DNA from: Formosa algae
GTDB taxonomy: Bacteria; Bacteroidota; Bacteroidia; Flavobacteriales; Flavobacteriaceae
Length of the DNA: 42,740 nucleotides
NCBI RefSeq assembly: GCF_001439665.1
Contig: NZ_LMAK01000077.1
Coordinates: 1-42,740 of the forward strand
Direction: 5' to 3'
How positions within the stretch are numbered: position 1 is the first letter of the stretch; each line of letters starts with the position of its first letter. The position numbers and the translations under genes were made by a program. The notes beneath the pieces are model-generated. The model had not been told where the DNA came from and made no database searches. It saw only the letters and a program-made list of their open reading frames with translations. Of the stretch, positions 9,938 through 17,769 are shown piece by piece.

Positions 9938-10600
9938 CTATTTTAAGGTCTTTAAAACTGAAATAATTTCTGATGGTTCTGCTCTATTTCGATAGTCTAC
10001 ATCTAAGAAATCGTATATAATTTCTCCATCTTCATTAATCACATAAGTTGCTGCTAGAGGTAGTTCATCACTATCATCTCCATTATAACTATGCATGTCA
10101 AAACTGTCTTGGTAGCGTTTAGCCACATCTTCTGTAAGTTTAAAAATAATACCGTAGTCTTTCCCTACTTTATTACCAACATCACTTAAAACTTCAAATT
10201 TTAGTTCGTTCTTTTCTGTAGTGTTCAAAGATTGGTCTGGTAACTCTGGAGTTAAAGCTAATAAGTTTGCACCTGCGGCCTGAAAATGACTTAATTCTTG
10301 TTGTAGTCTTTGTAATGTTAAGTTGCAATACGGACACCAACCACCACGATACCAAGTTAACACTACAGGTCCTTTTATAAGGTAATCACTTAAAGATACC
10401 GCTTTACCCATAGCATTTTGTAATGTGAAATTAGGTGCTAAGTCTCCAATATGTTTTGCTTTTTGAAGCACACCACTTTTTTCTACAGCGTCTAAGCCCT
10501 TAGCATACATGGTTTTTATTTCTTCAGGAGCTTTGGCATTAAAATCGTCTTTTTTGGCGTCTAATATACTTTGAAGCGATGGTGTTATATTTTCTGTCAT
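9938..10600 (-). CDS. AhpC/TSA-family peroxiredoxin-like protein with CxxC
   Basis: A 220-residue thioredoxin-fold protein. The segment from about 50 (GDLAPNFTLQNAMGK, then VVLTWYRGGWCPYC) is the AhpC/TSA signature, with Cys89 and Cys92 forming a CPYC motif as in the PRX-like2 group, which commonly reduces peroxides or acts as a thiol oxidoreductase. The ~45 residues before it are a charged helical extension. No signal peptide is seen, so it should be cytoplasmic. It is monocistronic: a terminator follows and 187 bp separate it from the next gene upstream. The exact substrate cannot be read from the sequence. Confidence 0.85.
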   Translation of the reverse strand: MTENITPSLQSILDAKKDDFNAKAPEEIKTMYAKGLDAVEKSGVLQKAKHIGDLAPNFTLQNAMGKAVSLSDYLIKGPVVLTWYRGGWCPYCNLTLQRLQQELSHFQAAGANLLALTPELPDQSLNTTEKNELKFEVLSDVGNKVGKDYGIIFKLTEDVAKRYQDSFDMHSYNGDDSDELPLAATYVINEDGEIIYDFLDVDYRNRAEPSEIISVLKTLK

Positions 10601-10787
10601 TTTTCTTAATTATTTTATTCAAATTCAATTTAAATCAATCTGTTTTTTTCAAGTAAGATTGAAGTCTACATAGCAATACATAATTACTTGTATGAGGTAT
10701 GTCGGAAGAATATTAAAAACTTGACATTAGATGTTACTCTAAATTATTTTAGAATATAATTAGTCGATTTAAAGCTTCTAAATACGT

Positions 10788-11375
10788 TTAAGATATTTCT
10801 AAATCTAGTTTGAAATGTACAGTAACTTCATCGTCTATTTTAATTAAACCTAATGCTTTCTTTGGGTTTTCTAAATTAAAATCTCTGATGTCTAAACTAA
10901 TGTTTCCGTTAACAGTAAGATTTTGGTCTTGTGTAACAGATATCGGAATCTTATAGTGTTTAGTAACTCCAGCAATAACAAAATCGACTAGAGCGGTGGC
11001 GTTGTTGGATGCTTCATTATTATATTGTACTTCTTTTAATAAAATAGCTATTTCTGGATGGATTTCAGTTTTTAAAAGCGATCTAAAATCTTTATTAATC
11101 ATGCGTTTACCGCAATCAAATTCTTTGTTTTCTAAAACCAGTTTAGCTTCTTTAAATATAATACTATGTTCTTTTGTAATGTAAGTGATAGGTGTTTTTT
11201 CGTTTAATGCAACCGAATTAAAAACACACGAAAAATCGGTGATATTTGTCTCTCCATAAATGGTAAGTGTACTGCTAGGTTTTATACTAATATCTGCCGT
11301 CTTTTTAGTATATATACCGATAAATGACAAGTTAATAATCACAATTAAGAAGAGAGTTATTTTTTTTAACATCAT
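10788..11375 (-). CDS. YceI family protein (first copy)
   Basis: A 195-residue exported protein. Residues 1-24 are a hydrophobic signal or anchor segment (LKKITLFLIVIINLSFIGIY). The rest resembles the YceI fold, a lipocalin-like barrel that in characterised members binds isoprenoid chains: SSTLTIYGETNITDF at the start, the central FRSLLKTEIHPEI block (family: D/NK-hP-I), and a closing 'V.DFVIAGVTKHYKIPI' then KALGLIKIDDEVTV. It diverges more from the family than the copy at 12960. It likely acts in the periplasm or on the inner membrane. It lies downstream of the porin gene, beyond a terminator, so it is probably expressed separately. The ligand is unknown. Confidence 0.75.
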   Translation of the reverse strand: MMLKKITLFLIVIINLSFIGIYTKKTADISIKPSSTLTIYGETNITDFSCVFNSVALNEKTPITYITKEHSIIFKEAKLVLENKEFDCGKRMINKDFRSLLKTEIHPEIAILLKEVQYNNEASNNATALVDFVIAGVTKHYKIPISVTQDQNLTVNGNISLDIRDFNLENPKKALGLIKIDDEVTVHFKLDLEIS

Positions 11376-11485
11376 AATTAATTCTGTTTATAGTGTATTA
11401 TAATTTTAATAGCGTAATTGTTTAAATATAAAATAAGTGTTAACCATTACTGAAGTATTGGATGTTATTAAATTTAAAAATATAA

Positions 11486-11517
11486 AAAAATCCTTACTAG
11501 TTACTGTAAGGATTTTT
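11486..11517. terminator. Intrinsic terminator after the yceI-porin operon
   Basis: AAAAATCCTTAC (11486-11497) pairs with GTAAGGATTTTT (11506-11517) around an eight-base loop. It ends in a T-run in both directions. It lies 130 bp downstream of the porin stop. Confidence 0.85.
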
Positions 11518-11645
11518 ATGGAAAAATACAATCTAATAACAAGGTTTTAATCCACTTTTTTAAAGATTTATAAGATTTGAAAATTTATAAATGACACACC
11601 TTAAAACAGCTTCTTAAAACCTTTTTTTATAACTCTAAATTAGGA

Positions 11646-12926
11646 TTAGAAACTAATTACAGCTTCAAACATTACACCATCAAATTTAGCATCTTCGTAT
11701 TGTCCTGTGTATCCATCGTAAGACTGTGTAACGTATTCTAATTTAGCTAAGATATTTTTTGTCATAAACCAACCCATACTTGCTTGGAATCTTTCAATAG
11801 TAACATCATCTGTTCCGTCATATTGAGAATCAACAAGATTGTAACGTCCGCCTAAGTAAAAGTTTTCATTTTGTCCGAAACGGTAAATTAATTCTCCAGC
11901 ATATTGTTGTGTTTCACCATCTAATGCTTCACTTGTAGTTGTTGCATTTGTAGTTCCTTGGTTCATTTCAATTGTTCCGAAAAATTCTAATCCTTTGTAT
12001 TTTACAAAAGGGTTAATCATTACAGCAGTAATACTATTTTTAAAGCTTGGAGCGAAACGTCCAGATCTAAAGTTGTCGCTTTCTGCGCTTTCAGCTTGTA
12101 ATACGTGGTAGTATCTAGACCCAGCTCTATCTGCGTTGTATAAATAAACACTTGGAATAAAACCTGTATTGTATAAAGATCCTGTTAAACGTACTCTTAA
12201 GTCACTGTTTAATTGTTTGTCGTATCCAAGTTTAGCTAAGAAAGACGCTCCACCAGATTTTCCGTTAGCATTTTCTTCAACAGATTGGTTTAATTTACCA
12301 TTAGTAAAACCTACCATTCCAATAAAACCATCTCTTTGGTAGTACACTTCTGCACCAATTTCAGTAGTAAAAGAATCCATGATTAAGTTCCCTACAAATG
12401 GGTTGAAAATTGCTTGAGCATTATCAGATCTTCTAAAGTGTGCATCACCATAGTTGTTCTCCATTTGTCCAATTCTAATGGTTGTGTATTTCATGATGTC
12501 GTCTAAGAATCCTTCTTTAATAAAATCTAATTTATCTACTTGAAAAAATCCACCTTTTACATAAGGTTCGTTGTGGTGACGAGAAGATAAATACGTTCTT
12601 AAGTGCATTCTTACACCAGGAGCTAAAGCGACATCTAAATCTAAGTTTGCCGTAGGTAAGTTAAAGTTTGGTGTGATTCCTGCTAAAGCAACATCTCCAG
12701 AATTTTCATGATCCAAACCTTGAAATTGTAAAGCGAAAGATCCGCCCATTCTTACATGAAGATTATCGAAAGACGAAATAGTATCTTTAGGATCTTCAAA
12801 GACATTTACTCCTCTTTTATCAGGTTGTCTGTAGTTATCAATATTTCTACTGTCTTGTGCAAATGTGTTAGCTGTTGTCCCAACTAAGATTAATGCAATG
12901 AGTAATGTGTTTATATACGTTTTCAT
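11646..12926 (-). CDS. Outer-membrane porin-like beta-barrel protein
   Basis: A 426-residue protein with a clear signal peptide (MKTYINTLLIALILVGTTANTFAQ) and then alternating amphipathic strands with many aromatic girdle residues. The very C-terminus is FEAVISF, with the terminal Phe typical of a BAM-recognised barrel. Segments such as RIGQMENNYGDAHFRRSDN, GELIYRFGQNENFYLGGRYN and MGWFMTKNILAKLEYV resemble the phosphate-selective porin (OprP/OprO) or DcaP-type barrels of Bacteroidota. It presumably lets small, perhaps anionic, solutes cross the outer membrane; selectivity cannot be told. It starts 33 bp after the yceI gene at 12960 on the same strand, so the two are probably one transcript driven from the promoter near 13650. 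Confidence 0.75.
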   Translation of the reverse strand: MKTYINTLLIALILVGTTANTFAQDSRNIDNYRQPDKRGVNVFEDPKDTISSFDNLHVRMGGSFALQFQGLDHENSGDVALAGITPNFNLPTANLDLDVALAPGVRMHLRTYLSSRHHNEPYVKGGFFQVDKLDFIKEGFLDDIMKYTTIRIGQMENNYGDAHFRRSDNAQAIFNPFVGNLIMDSFTTEIGAEVYYQRDGFIGMVGFTNGKLNQSVEENANGKSGGASFLAKLGYDKQLNSDLRVRLTGSLYNTGFIPSVYLYNADRAGSRYYHVLQAESAESDNFRSGRFAPSFKNSITAVMINPFVKYKGLEFFGTIEMNQGTTNATTTSEALDGETQQYAGELIYRFGQNENFYLGGRYNLVDSQYDGTDDVTIERFQASMGWFMTKNILAKLEYVTQSYDGYTGQYEDAKFDGVMFEAVISF

Positions 12927-12959
12927 AATTTAATATTTTTTTGTTTGTAATAAGTCTAG

Positions 12960-13550
12960 TTATTGTAATACCGTATTAAAATCTATTTTTAGTTCATCTC
13001 CAGTTGTAATGGTTCCAAACATGGCTGTAGGTGGATCTATTTTAAATTGTGTCATTTTAAAAGTGTAAGATCCTTTTAGTTTTGCGTTGTTGTCTGTAAG
13101 AGTTAATGTGAAATTTAAAGGTATAGAATTTGTTGTTCCAGCTATGGTTAAGTTGCCAGTAGATTTTACATTGTAAACCCCATTCCCGTTTGCAGTGATA
13201 GCATTCACTTTTGTAAGTTTAAAATCTATGGTTTTGTACTTATCTGTATTTAAAGCTTTGTACGTGTTTTTGTTCATTCCAGATTTCCCACTCTCTAAGC
13301 TCTCTGCAATAACTTTAAAGTTAAGTGATGAAATTGATGGTGTTTCACCAGTGTTTTCTAAAATTATTTTACCACTTTGTTCTTCTGCTACAACTTCCCA
13401 ATCGTGTAAACTAGACGTTCCAAATACGCTTAGTTTTGATGCTTCATTGTTCACCGAATAGGTCTGTGAAAAACCTACAGAAGTACATAAAAAAGTGAAT
13501 AAAATAATTAGAATTTGGGAAACTTTTAATTGATGATTTTCAGTTTTCAT
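12960..13550 (-). CDS. YceI family protein (second copy)
   Basis: A 196-residue secreted protein with signal peptide LIILFTFLCTSVGFSQ, cleaved after about residue 29. The mature part is a textbook YceI domain: YSVNNEASKLSVFGTSSLHDWEV, then 'MNKNTYKALNTDKYKTIDF', 'STGNLTIAGTTNSIPLNFTL', and a final 'DPPTAMFGTITTGDELKIDF'. YceI proteins bind polyprenyl or fatty chains in the periplasm of studied bacteria. It is the first gene of a likely two-gene operon with the porin. A canonical promoter lies 83-114 bp upstream of its ATG. Confidence 0.85.
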   Translation of the reverse strand: MKTENHQLKVSQILIILFTFLCTSVGFSQTYSVNNEASKLSVFGTSSLHDWEVVAEEQSGKIILENTGETPSISSLNFKVIAESLESGKSGMNKNTYKALNTDKYKTIDFKLTKVNAITANGNGVYNVKSTGNLTIAGTTNSIPLNFTLTLTDNNAKLKGSYTFKMTQFKIDPPTAMFGTITTGDELKIDFNTVLQ

Positions 13551-13632
13551 AAGTTAAAAATTAGGGTTAATAGTTTGATTTAATTTAGCATAAAACAGAT
13601 TGTGTTTTGTATGCTGATATTGATTTGTTTTG

Positions 13633-13664
13633 CAAAGATATGATGCAATTTTTGTAGAAAACAA
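13633..13664 (-). promoter_or_regulatory. Bacteroidota-type promoter for the yceI-porin operon
   Basis: On the minus strand, TTG (13664-13662) is followed after 21 bases by TATCTTTG (13640-13633). This matches the flavobacterial -33/-7 pattern TTG...TAnnTTTG. Transcription would start near 13626, giving a leader of about 75 bases before the ATG at 13550. Confidence 0.75.
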
Positions 13665-14210
13665 CTCCCAAACAGCTAGGGTTATTAGCCTAAAAAAGTG
13701 AAATAACGCTAAAGCGGTGTCAACGTTGGGATTAAAGACTCTTTTATCTCTTGATATTAACATAATTTTAACATATATTTAACAATAAGTGTGTTGCGAT
13801 ATATTCTGATTAACGTTTGTTATTTTGATTAATATGTAAAAAAATATGACTTTTGTCATGTTTAATTATAAATAAACTAAAAAAATGAAAATTATTATAA
13901 AATGGTGTTTATGTTATTTTAAGACTATTTTTGACCAATTTTAGTTAAAAATTTAGGTTAATTAGATGTCTGTTTTTGTCTGATAAATGTGTTTTTTTAT
14001 GCCGTTGAAATAGACATAAAATGTTGTGTTTTTTTAATTCTAGAACATGTATTATAATTACTTTTTTTTGAGCTTATATGATTCTTGAAAAGCACCTAAA
14101 ATGAACTTAAACTAGATTGATTTAATTATTAAACCATACAATAATTCGATAGACTTATATATTATTAATTCCGTATCTTGAACGTTATAAATTAAAAAAC
14201 AAAAACACCA
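13665..14210. other. AT-rich intergenic region between divergent genes
   Basis: About 550 bp rich in T and A runs. No credible gene or RNA was recognised. It must contain the promoter of the gene at 14211, but no full TTG...TAnnTTTG pair is visible; TATCTTGA at 14174 is only a near match to a -7 element. Confidence 0.5.
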
Positions 14211-14726
14211 ATGAATAAATTAGAACAGTATTCTGATGAAGAATGGAATAAAATCGCAGTATTGCCACAGTTGGTAGGAGCAATTATTGCGGCGGCAGAA
14301 AGTAGTGGATTAGTAGGCTCTACAAAAGAAATGATGGCAACAGCTAAAAGTTTTTTAGGTGCGAAAGAAAAATATCCTAATAATGCTTTAATTCAGGCCA
14401 TAATCCCACAAACCAAAGATGTAGATGTTGTAATGGAAGATGTTTCTGAGGAAAAAACACGTTTTGAAAATAAAATTAAAGAATATGAAGTAAAAACTAA
14501 AGATGAATTAACTGCAAAAGTATTAGAAGACTGTAAGTCGGCTATGGTTATTTTAAAAGATAAAGAGTCTGAAGCTACTATTAGCGAATATACGACTTGG
14601 TTGTTAGAAATAGCTCAAAATGTAGCTAATGCAGGCACCGAAGGTGATTTCTTAGGTTTTGGAGGTGTTAAGTATAGTGATAATGAAAAAACGATAGTAG
14701 AGGCGTTGAAAGAAGCTTTAAGCTAA
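14211..14726 (+). CDS. Hypothetical helical protein of unknown function
   Basis: I cannot name this 171-residue protein with confidence. It has no signal peptide, is acidic and looks largely alpha-helical. The N-terminal ~45 residues (WNKIAVLPQLVGAIIAAAE) read as amphipathic helices rich in Ala. The middle (RFENKIKEYEVKTKDELTAKV) is charged and could be coiled coil. Near the C-terminus is a distinctive Gly-rich turn, EGDFLGFGGVKYSDNEK, of a kind I associate with unannotated conserved bacterial proteins that have 'FLGFGGV' near the end. It is probably soluble and cytoplasmic. It stands alone between a long intergenic region and a strong terminator. Confidence 0.8.
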   Translation: MNKLEQYSDEEWNKIAVLPQLVGAIIAAAESSGLVGSTKEMMATAKSFLGAKEKYPNNALIQAIIPQTKDVDVVMEDVSEEKTRFENKIKEYEVKTKDELTAKVLEDCKSAMVILKDKESEATISEYTTWLLEIAQNVANAGTEGDFLGFGGVKYSDNEKTIVEALKEALS

Positions 14727-14744
14727 TTTAGCGTTTTTAAATAG

Positions 14745-14779
14745 AAAGCGCGACTTATATATGTATAAGTCGCGCTTTT
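14745..14779. terminator. Bidirectional intrinsic terminator
   Basis: A perfect 15-bp stem, AAAGCGCGACTTATA (14745-14759) against its reverse complement (14764-14778), with the tetraloop TATG. It separates the convergent ends of the gene at 14211 and murA. Confidence 0.9.
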
Positions 14780-14803
14780 GATTTGTATAGAACTGATAAT
14801 CTA

Positions 14804-16114
14804 TTAATTTAATCGTGTAATTTTTGCTCCTATGGCACGTAAACGTTCGTCTATGTTTTCGTAACCACGATCTATTTGTTCAATATTATGAATTGTAGAT
14901 GTGCCTTTGGCAGATAATGCTGCAATTAATAATGATACACCTGCACGAATATCTGGAGAGCTCATGGTTGTTGCTTTTAAACTCGATTTAAAATCGTGAC
15001 CAATAACAGTTGCTCGGTGCGGATCGCAAAGAATTATTTTTGCACCCATATCAATTAATTTATCCACGAAGAATAAACGGCTTTCAAACATTTTTTGATG
15101 AATAAGCACACTTCCTCTTGCTTGTGTAGCAACTACTAAGATAATACTTAATAAGTCTGGAGTAAATCCAGGCCACGGAGCATCAGAAATAGTAAGGATA
15201 GAACCGTCAATAAAGTTCTGAATTTCATAACCCTCTGTATGTGCTGGAATATGTATATCGTCTCCTTGTTGTTCAACGGTGATACCTAGTTTTCTAAAAA
15301 CGTTAGGGATTAATCCTAAATCGTTCCAACTCACATTTTTAATGGTTAGCTCGCTTTTAGTCATCGCTGCTAACCCAATCCAACTTCCAATTTCAATCAT
15401 ATCTGGAAGCATACGGTGTTCAGTTCCGCCTAATTCATCTACACCATCAATAATTAACATGTTAGACCCTATACCGCTAATTTTAGCACCCATACGGTTT
15501 AACATTTTACAAAGTTGTTGTAAATACGGTTCGCATGCAGCGTTATATATTGTGGTACGACCTTCTGCTAAAACGGCTGCCATTACAATATTTGCTGTTC
15601 CGGTAACCGATGCTTCATCGAGAAGCATATAGGCTCCTTTTAGTTTTTTAGCTTCAACACCATAAAAATGGTCTTCTTTATTGTATCTAAAAGAGGCGCC
15701 TAGATTTATAAACCCTTCAAAGTGGGTGTCTAATCTACGACGACCAATTTTATCTCCACCTGGTTTTGGAATATAACCTTTACCAAAGCGAGCTAAAAGG
15801 GGGCCAACAATCATGATGGAACCACGGAGTCCTTTTCCGTCTTGTTTAAAAGCTTCAGATTCTAAATATTTTAAATTTACGTCGTCTGCTTTAAACGTAT
15901 AAGAACCTTTTTCTAATTTATTAATTTTTACGCCTAATTTGCGTAAGAGGTCTATAAGTTTATTAACATCAACAATATCTGGAATGTTGTTAATTGTAAT
16001 TTCTTCTGCAGTTAAAAGTACTGCACATAAAATTTGTAAAGCTTCGTTTTTCGCGCCTTGAGGTTGGATGCTACCTTTTAATTGGTGTTGTCCTTCTATA
16101 ATAAATGTAGCCAT
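14804..16114 (-). CDS. murA: UDP-N-acetylglucosamine 1-carboxyvinyltransferase (MurA)
   Basis: The first committed enzyme of peptidoglycan synthesis: it transfers enolpyruvate from PEP to UDP-GlcNAc in the cytoplasm. At 436 residues it has family length. The EPT fold landmarks are present: GAKNEA with Lys22, LRGSIMIVGPLLARFG with the PEP-binding Arg at 97, and DIRAGVSLLIAAL near 400. The residue equal to Cys115 of E. coli MurA is Asp121 here (KPGGDKIGRR), the form that fosfomycin cannot alkylate in other bacteria. Upstream on the same strand are DUF4290 (five bases away) and DUF493, a likely operon. Confidence 0.97.
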   Translation of the reverse strand: MATFIIEGQHQLKGSIQPQGAKNEALQILCAVLLTAEEITINNIPDIVDVNKLIDLLRKLGVKINKLEKGSYTFKADDVNLKYLESEAFKQDGKGLRGSIMIVGPLLARFGKGYIPKPGGDKIGRRRLDTHFEGFINLGASFRYNKEDHFYGVEAKKLKGAYMLLDEASVTGTANIVMAAVLAEGRTTIYNAACEPYLQQLCKMLNRMGAKISGIGSNMLIIDGVDELGGTEHRMLPDMIEIGSWIGLAAMTKSELTIKNVSWNDLGLIPNVFRKLGITVEQQGDDIHIPAHTEGYEIQNFIDGSILTISDAPWPGFTPDLLSIILVVATQARGSVLIHQKMFESRLFFVDKLIDMGAKIILCDPHRATVIGHDFKSSLKATTMSSPDIRAGVSLLIAALSAKGTSTIHNIEQIDRGYENIDERLRAIGAKITRLN

Positions 16115-16119
16115 AGCTA

Positions 16120-16779
16120 TTAGTAGCGTTTTCTATTACGGTTAGAATTTGTATTTGTGTTCTTTTTATAAGTCTTTTTGGTATTCGAAGACGAGTTGTA
16201 TTTCTTTTTATTACGCAATAAACTGGTTGCATCAGAAAGATCTTCGTCTGTATTTTTTAAATTTATTTTACCGTCAGACAGCTCGTATAAATGATTAAAA
16301 ATAACATTATCGTCTACCGTGTCTTTATTCCAATTTAAAAAACACTTTTTCATGTGGTTGGCAATACTGTAAATTAGGGCTTCTTTAAGATCGCCTTCTT
16401 CCCAAGTATTTGCAACATCAATCATGGTTTTAATATTGTTCCCGTAGAAACGATATTTAGGAAAATTTTGAGGATAATCTAAAGAATCTGGCTTTTTTTC
16501 TAATAACTCTTTATCTGGAACTCCGTAAGGCGAGTCTACATCTAATTCGAAATTAGCAATGATAAAAAGCTGATCCCAGAGTTTATGCTGAAAATCGGGA
16601 ACGTCTCTTAAATGAGGTTGTAAATTTCCCATTACAGCAATTATAGCGTGAGCTTCTTTGTTCCTGTCGTCTCTATTTTCAATGGTTTTGGCATGATTAA
16701 CCATTTTTTGAAGATGTCTTCCGTATTCAGGAATAATCAAATGTTCACGCTCGGTGTTGTATTCTATGTTATCTATCAA
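16120..16779 (-). CDS. DUF4290 domain-containing protein
   Basis: A 219-residue soluble protein matching the Bacteroidota-specific DUF4290 family: it starts IEYNTEREHLIIPEYGRHLQ-like and continues with LQPHLRDVPDFQHKLWDQL and a YRFYGNNIKTMIDVA segment. Residues 1-180 are the domain. The last ~35 are a low-complexity basic tail of Asn, Lys, Ser and Arg (ending NRNRKRY), which could touch nucleic acid. Its function is not established. It lies five bases upstream of murA and 63 bp after DUF493, so it is probably co-expressed with cell-wall synthesis. Confidence 0.9.
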   Translation of the reverse strand: MIDNIEYNTEREHLIIPEYGRHLQKMVNHAKTIENRDDRNKEAHAIIAVMGNLQPHLRDVPDFQHKLWDQLFIIANFELDVDSPYGVPDKELLEKKPDSLDYPQNFPKYRFYGNNIKTMIDVANTWEEGDLKEALIYSIANHMKKCFLNWNKDTVDDNVIFNHLYELSDGKINLKNTDEDLSDATSLLRNKKKYNSSSNTKKTYKKNTNTNSNRNRKRY

Positions 16780-16842
16780 AATATAAGTGTAGTATTAAAA
16801 TGTGCATGAAGTTATTATGCCCTCGCAAAATACAAAAAAATA

Positions 16843-17136
16843 TTAAAGACTTATAACGCCTTCAATGTTTTCTGTAACTTCTTTATATTTTTCTATAACG
16901 GTTTCAGGATCTTTTAATTTTACACTTATAGAAATACTAGTGTATTTTCCGTTTTTAGAAGGTTGTGTGCTAATTACTGCACCCAAATCGTTAAATATAC
17001 CTTCAATTTCTGCAATTTTTTTAGGATCAGATTTTACAATAAACTTGTATAAATATTCAGAAGGCCATACCGTAGTATCGTATAATTGTGTCTTTAATTT
17101 ATCGTAAAATTCGTTAGGATTTTCTGCTTTACTCAT
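16843..17136 (-). CDS. DUF493 family protein (YbeD-like)
   Basis: A 97-residue small protein of the DUF493/YbeD family, which adopts an ACT-like ferredoxin fold: FYDKLKTQLYDTTVWPSEYLYKFIVKS, then a helix (IAEIEGIFNDL) and strands (YTSISISVKLKDPE). In E. coli the family member sits next to lipoate synthesis genes, but its role is not settled and no such link is seen here. It is the first gene of the run toward murA and is divergent from the ATPase gene at 17227, with only 90 bp between them. Confidence 0.88.
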   Translation of the reverse strand: MSKAENPNEFYDKLKTQLYDTTVWPSEYLYKFIVKSDPKKIAEIEGIFNDLGAVISTQPSKNGKYTSISISVKLKDPETVIEKYKEVTENIEGVISL

Positions 17137-17226
17137 AATTATTTTTTAAGTTGCTAATATACTATTTCATTAGCATTTTTTATTTCTGATTAAAATCACG
17201 AATTTTACAGCCAAAACCTTGCCAAA

Positions 17227-17769
17227 TTGAACACGAAGAAAATTGTTATAACAGGAGGACCTGGAACAGGAAAATCATCGATAATACATGAATTACAAAA
17301 AAAAGGGTACTCATGTTTAGAGGAAATATCTAGGCAAGTAACCTTGCAGGCCAGAGAAGACGGGGTAGAGCAGATGTTTTTAACAGAACCTTTGTTATTT
17401 AGTGAACGTCTTTTAAAAGGAAGAGAGTCTCAGTTTTATGAAGCGAATACCATTGTAAAACCTTACGTTTTTATTGATCGCGGTGTGCACGACGTTTTGG
17501 CATATATGGATTTTATTGGAGATGTATATCCGGAAACCTTTAAAAATGTTTGCGATTCTTTAGCTTACGATCATATTTTTATATTAAAACCATGGAAAGA
17601 AATTTATAAAAGCGATACAGTGCGTTACGAAAGTTTCGAACAAGCTTTAAAAATTCATGAGTGCTTAGTAAACACTTACGAAGGGTTTAATTATACTTTA
17701 ATTGATGTGCCTTTTGATACGGTTGAAAATAGAGCCGATTATATTTTAAATGAAATACAATCGCTGTAA
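17227..17769 (+). CDS. AAA_28-type small P-loop ATP-binding protein
   Basis: A 180-residue nucleotide-binding protein. The P-loop GGPGTGKSS covers residues 10-18 (Lys16), right at the N-terminus, and a VFIDRGVHDVLAYMDF segment near residue 82 supplies a Walker-B-like Asp. The pattern fits the AAA_28 group of kinase-like NTPases; the substrate is unknown. The start must be the TTG at 17227: an in-frame stop lies twelve codons earlier and no ATG or GTG falls between that stop and the P-loop. Its TAA overlaps the ATG of recQ by one base (TAATG), implying translational coupling. Confidence 0.85.
   Translation: MNTKKIVITGGPGTGKSSIIHELQKKGYSCLEEISRQVTLQAREDGVEQMFLTEPLLFSERLLKGRESQFYEANTIVKPYVFIDRGVHDVLAYMDFIGDVYPETFKNVCDSLAYDHIFILKPWKEIYKSDTVRYESFEQALKIHECLVNTYEGFNYTLIDVPFDTVENRADYILNEIQSL

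Noticed and set aside
13554-13763. 69-codon minus-strand frame directly upstream of the yceI gene
   Set aside because: A full -33/-7 promoter (13633-13664) lies inside it, and its translation has no protein-like pattern.
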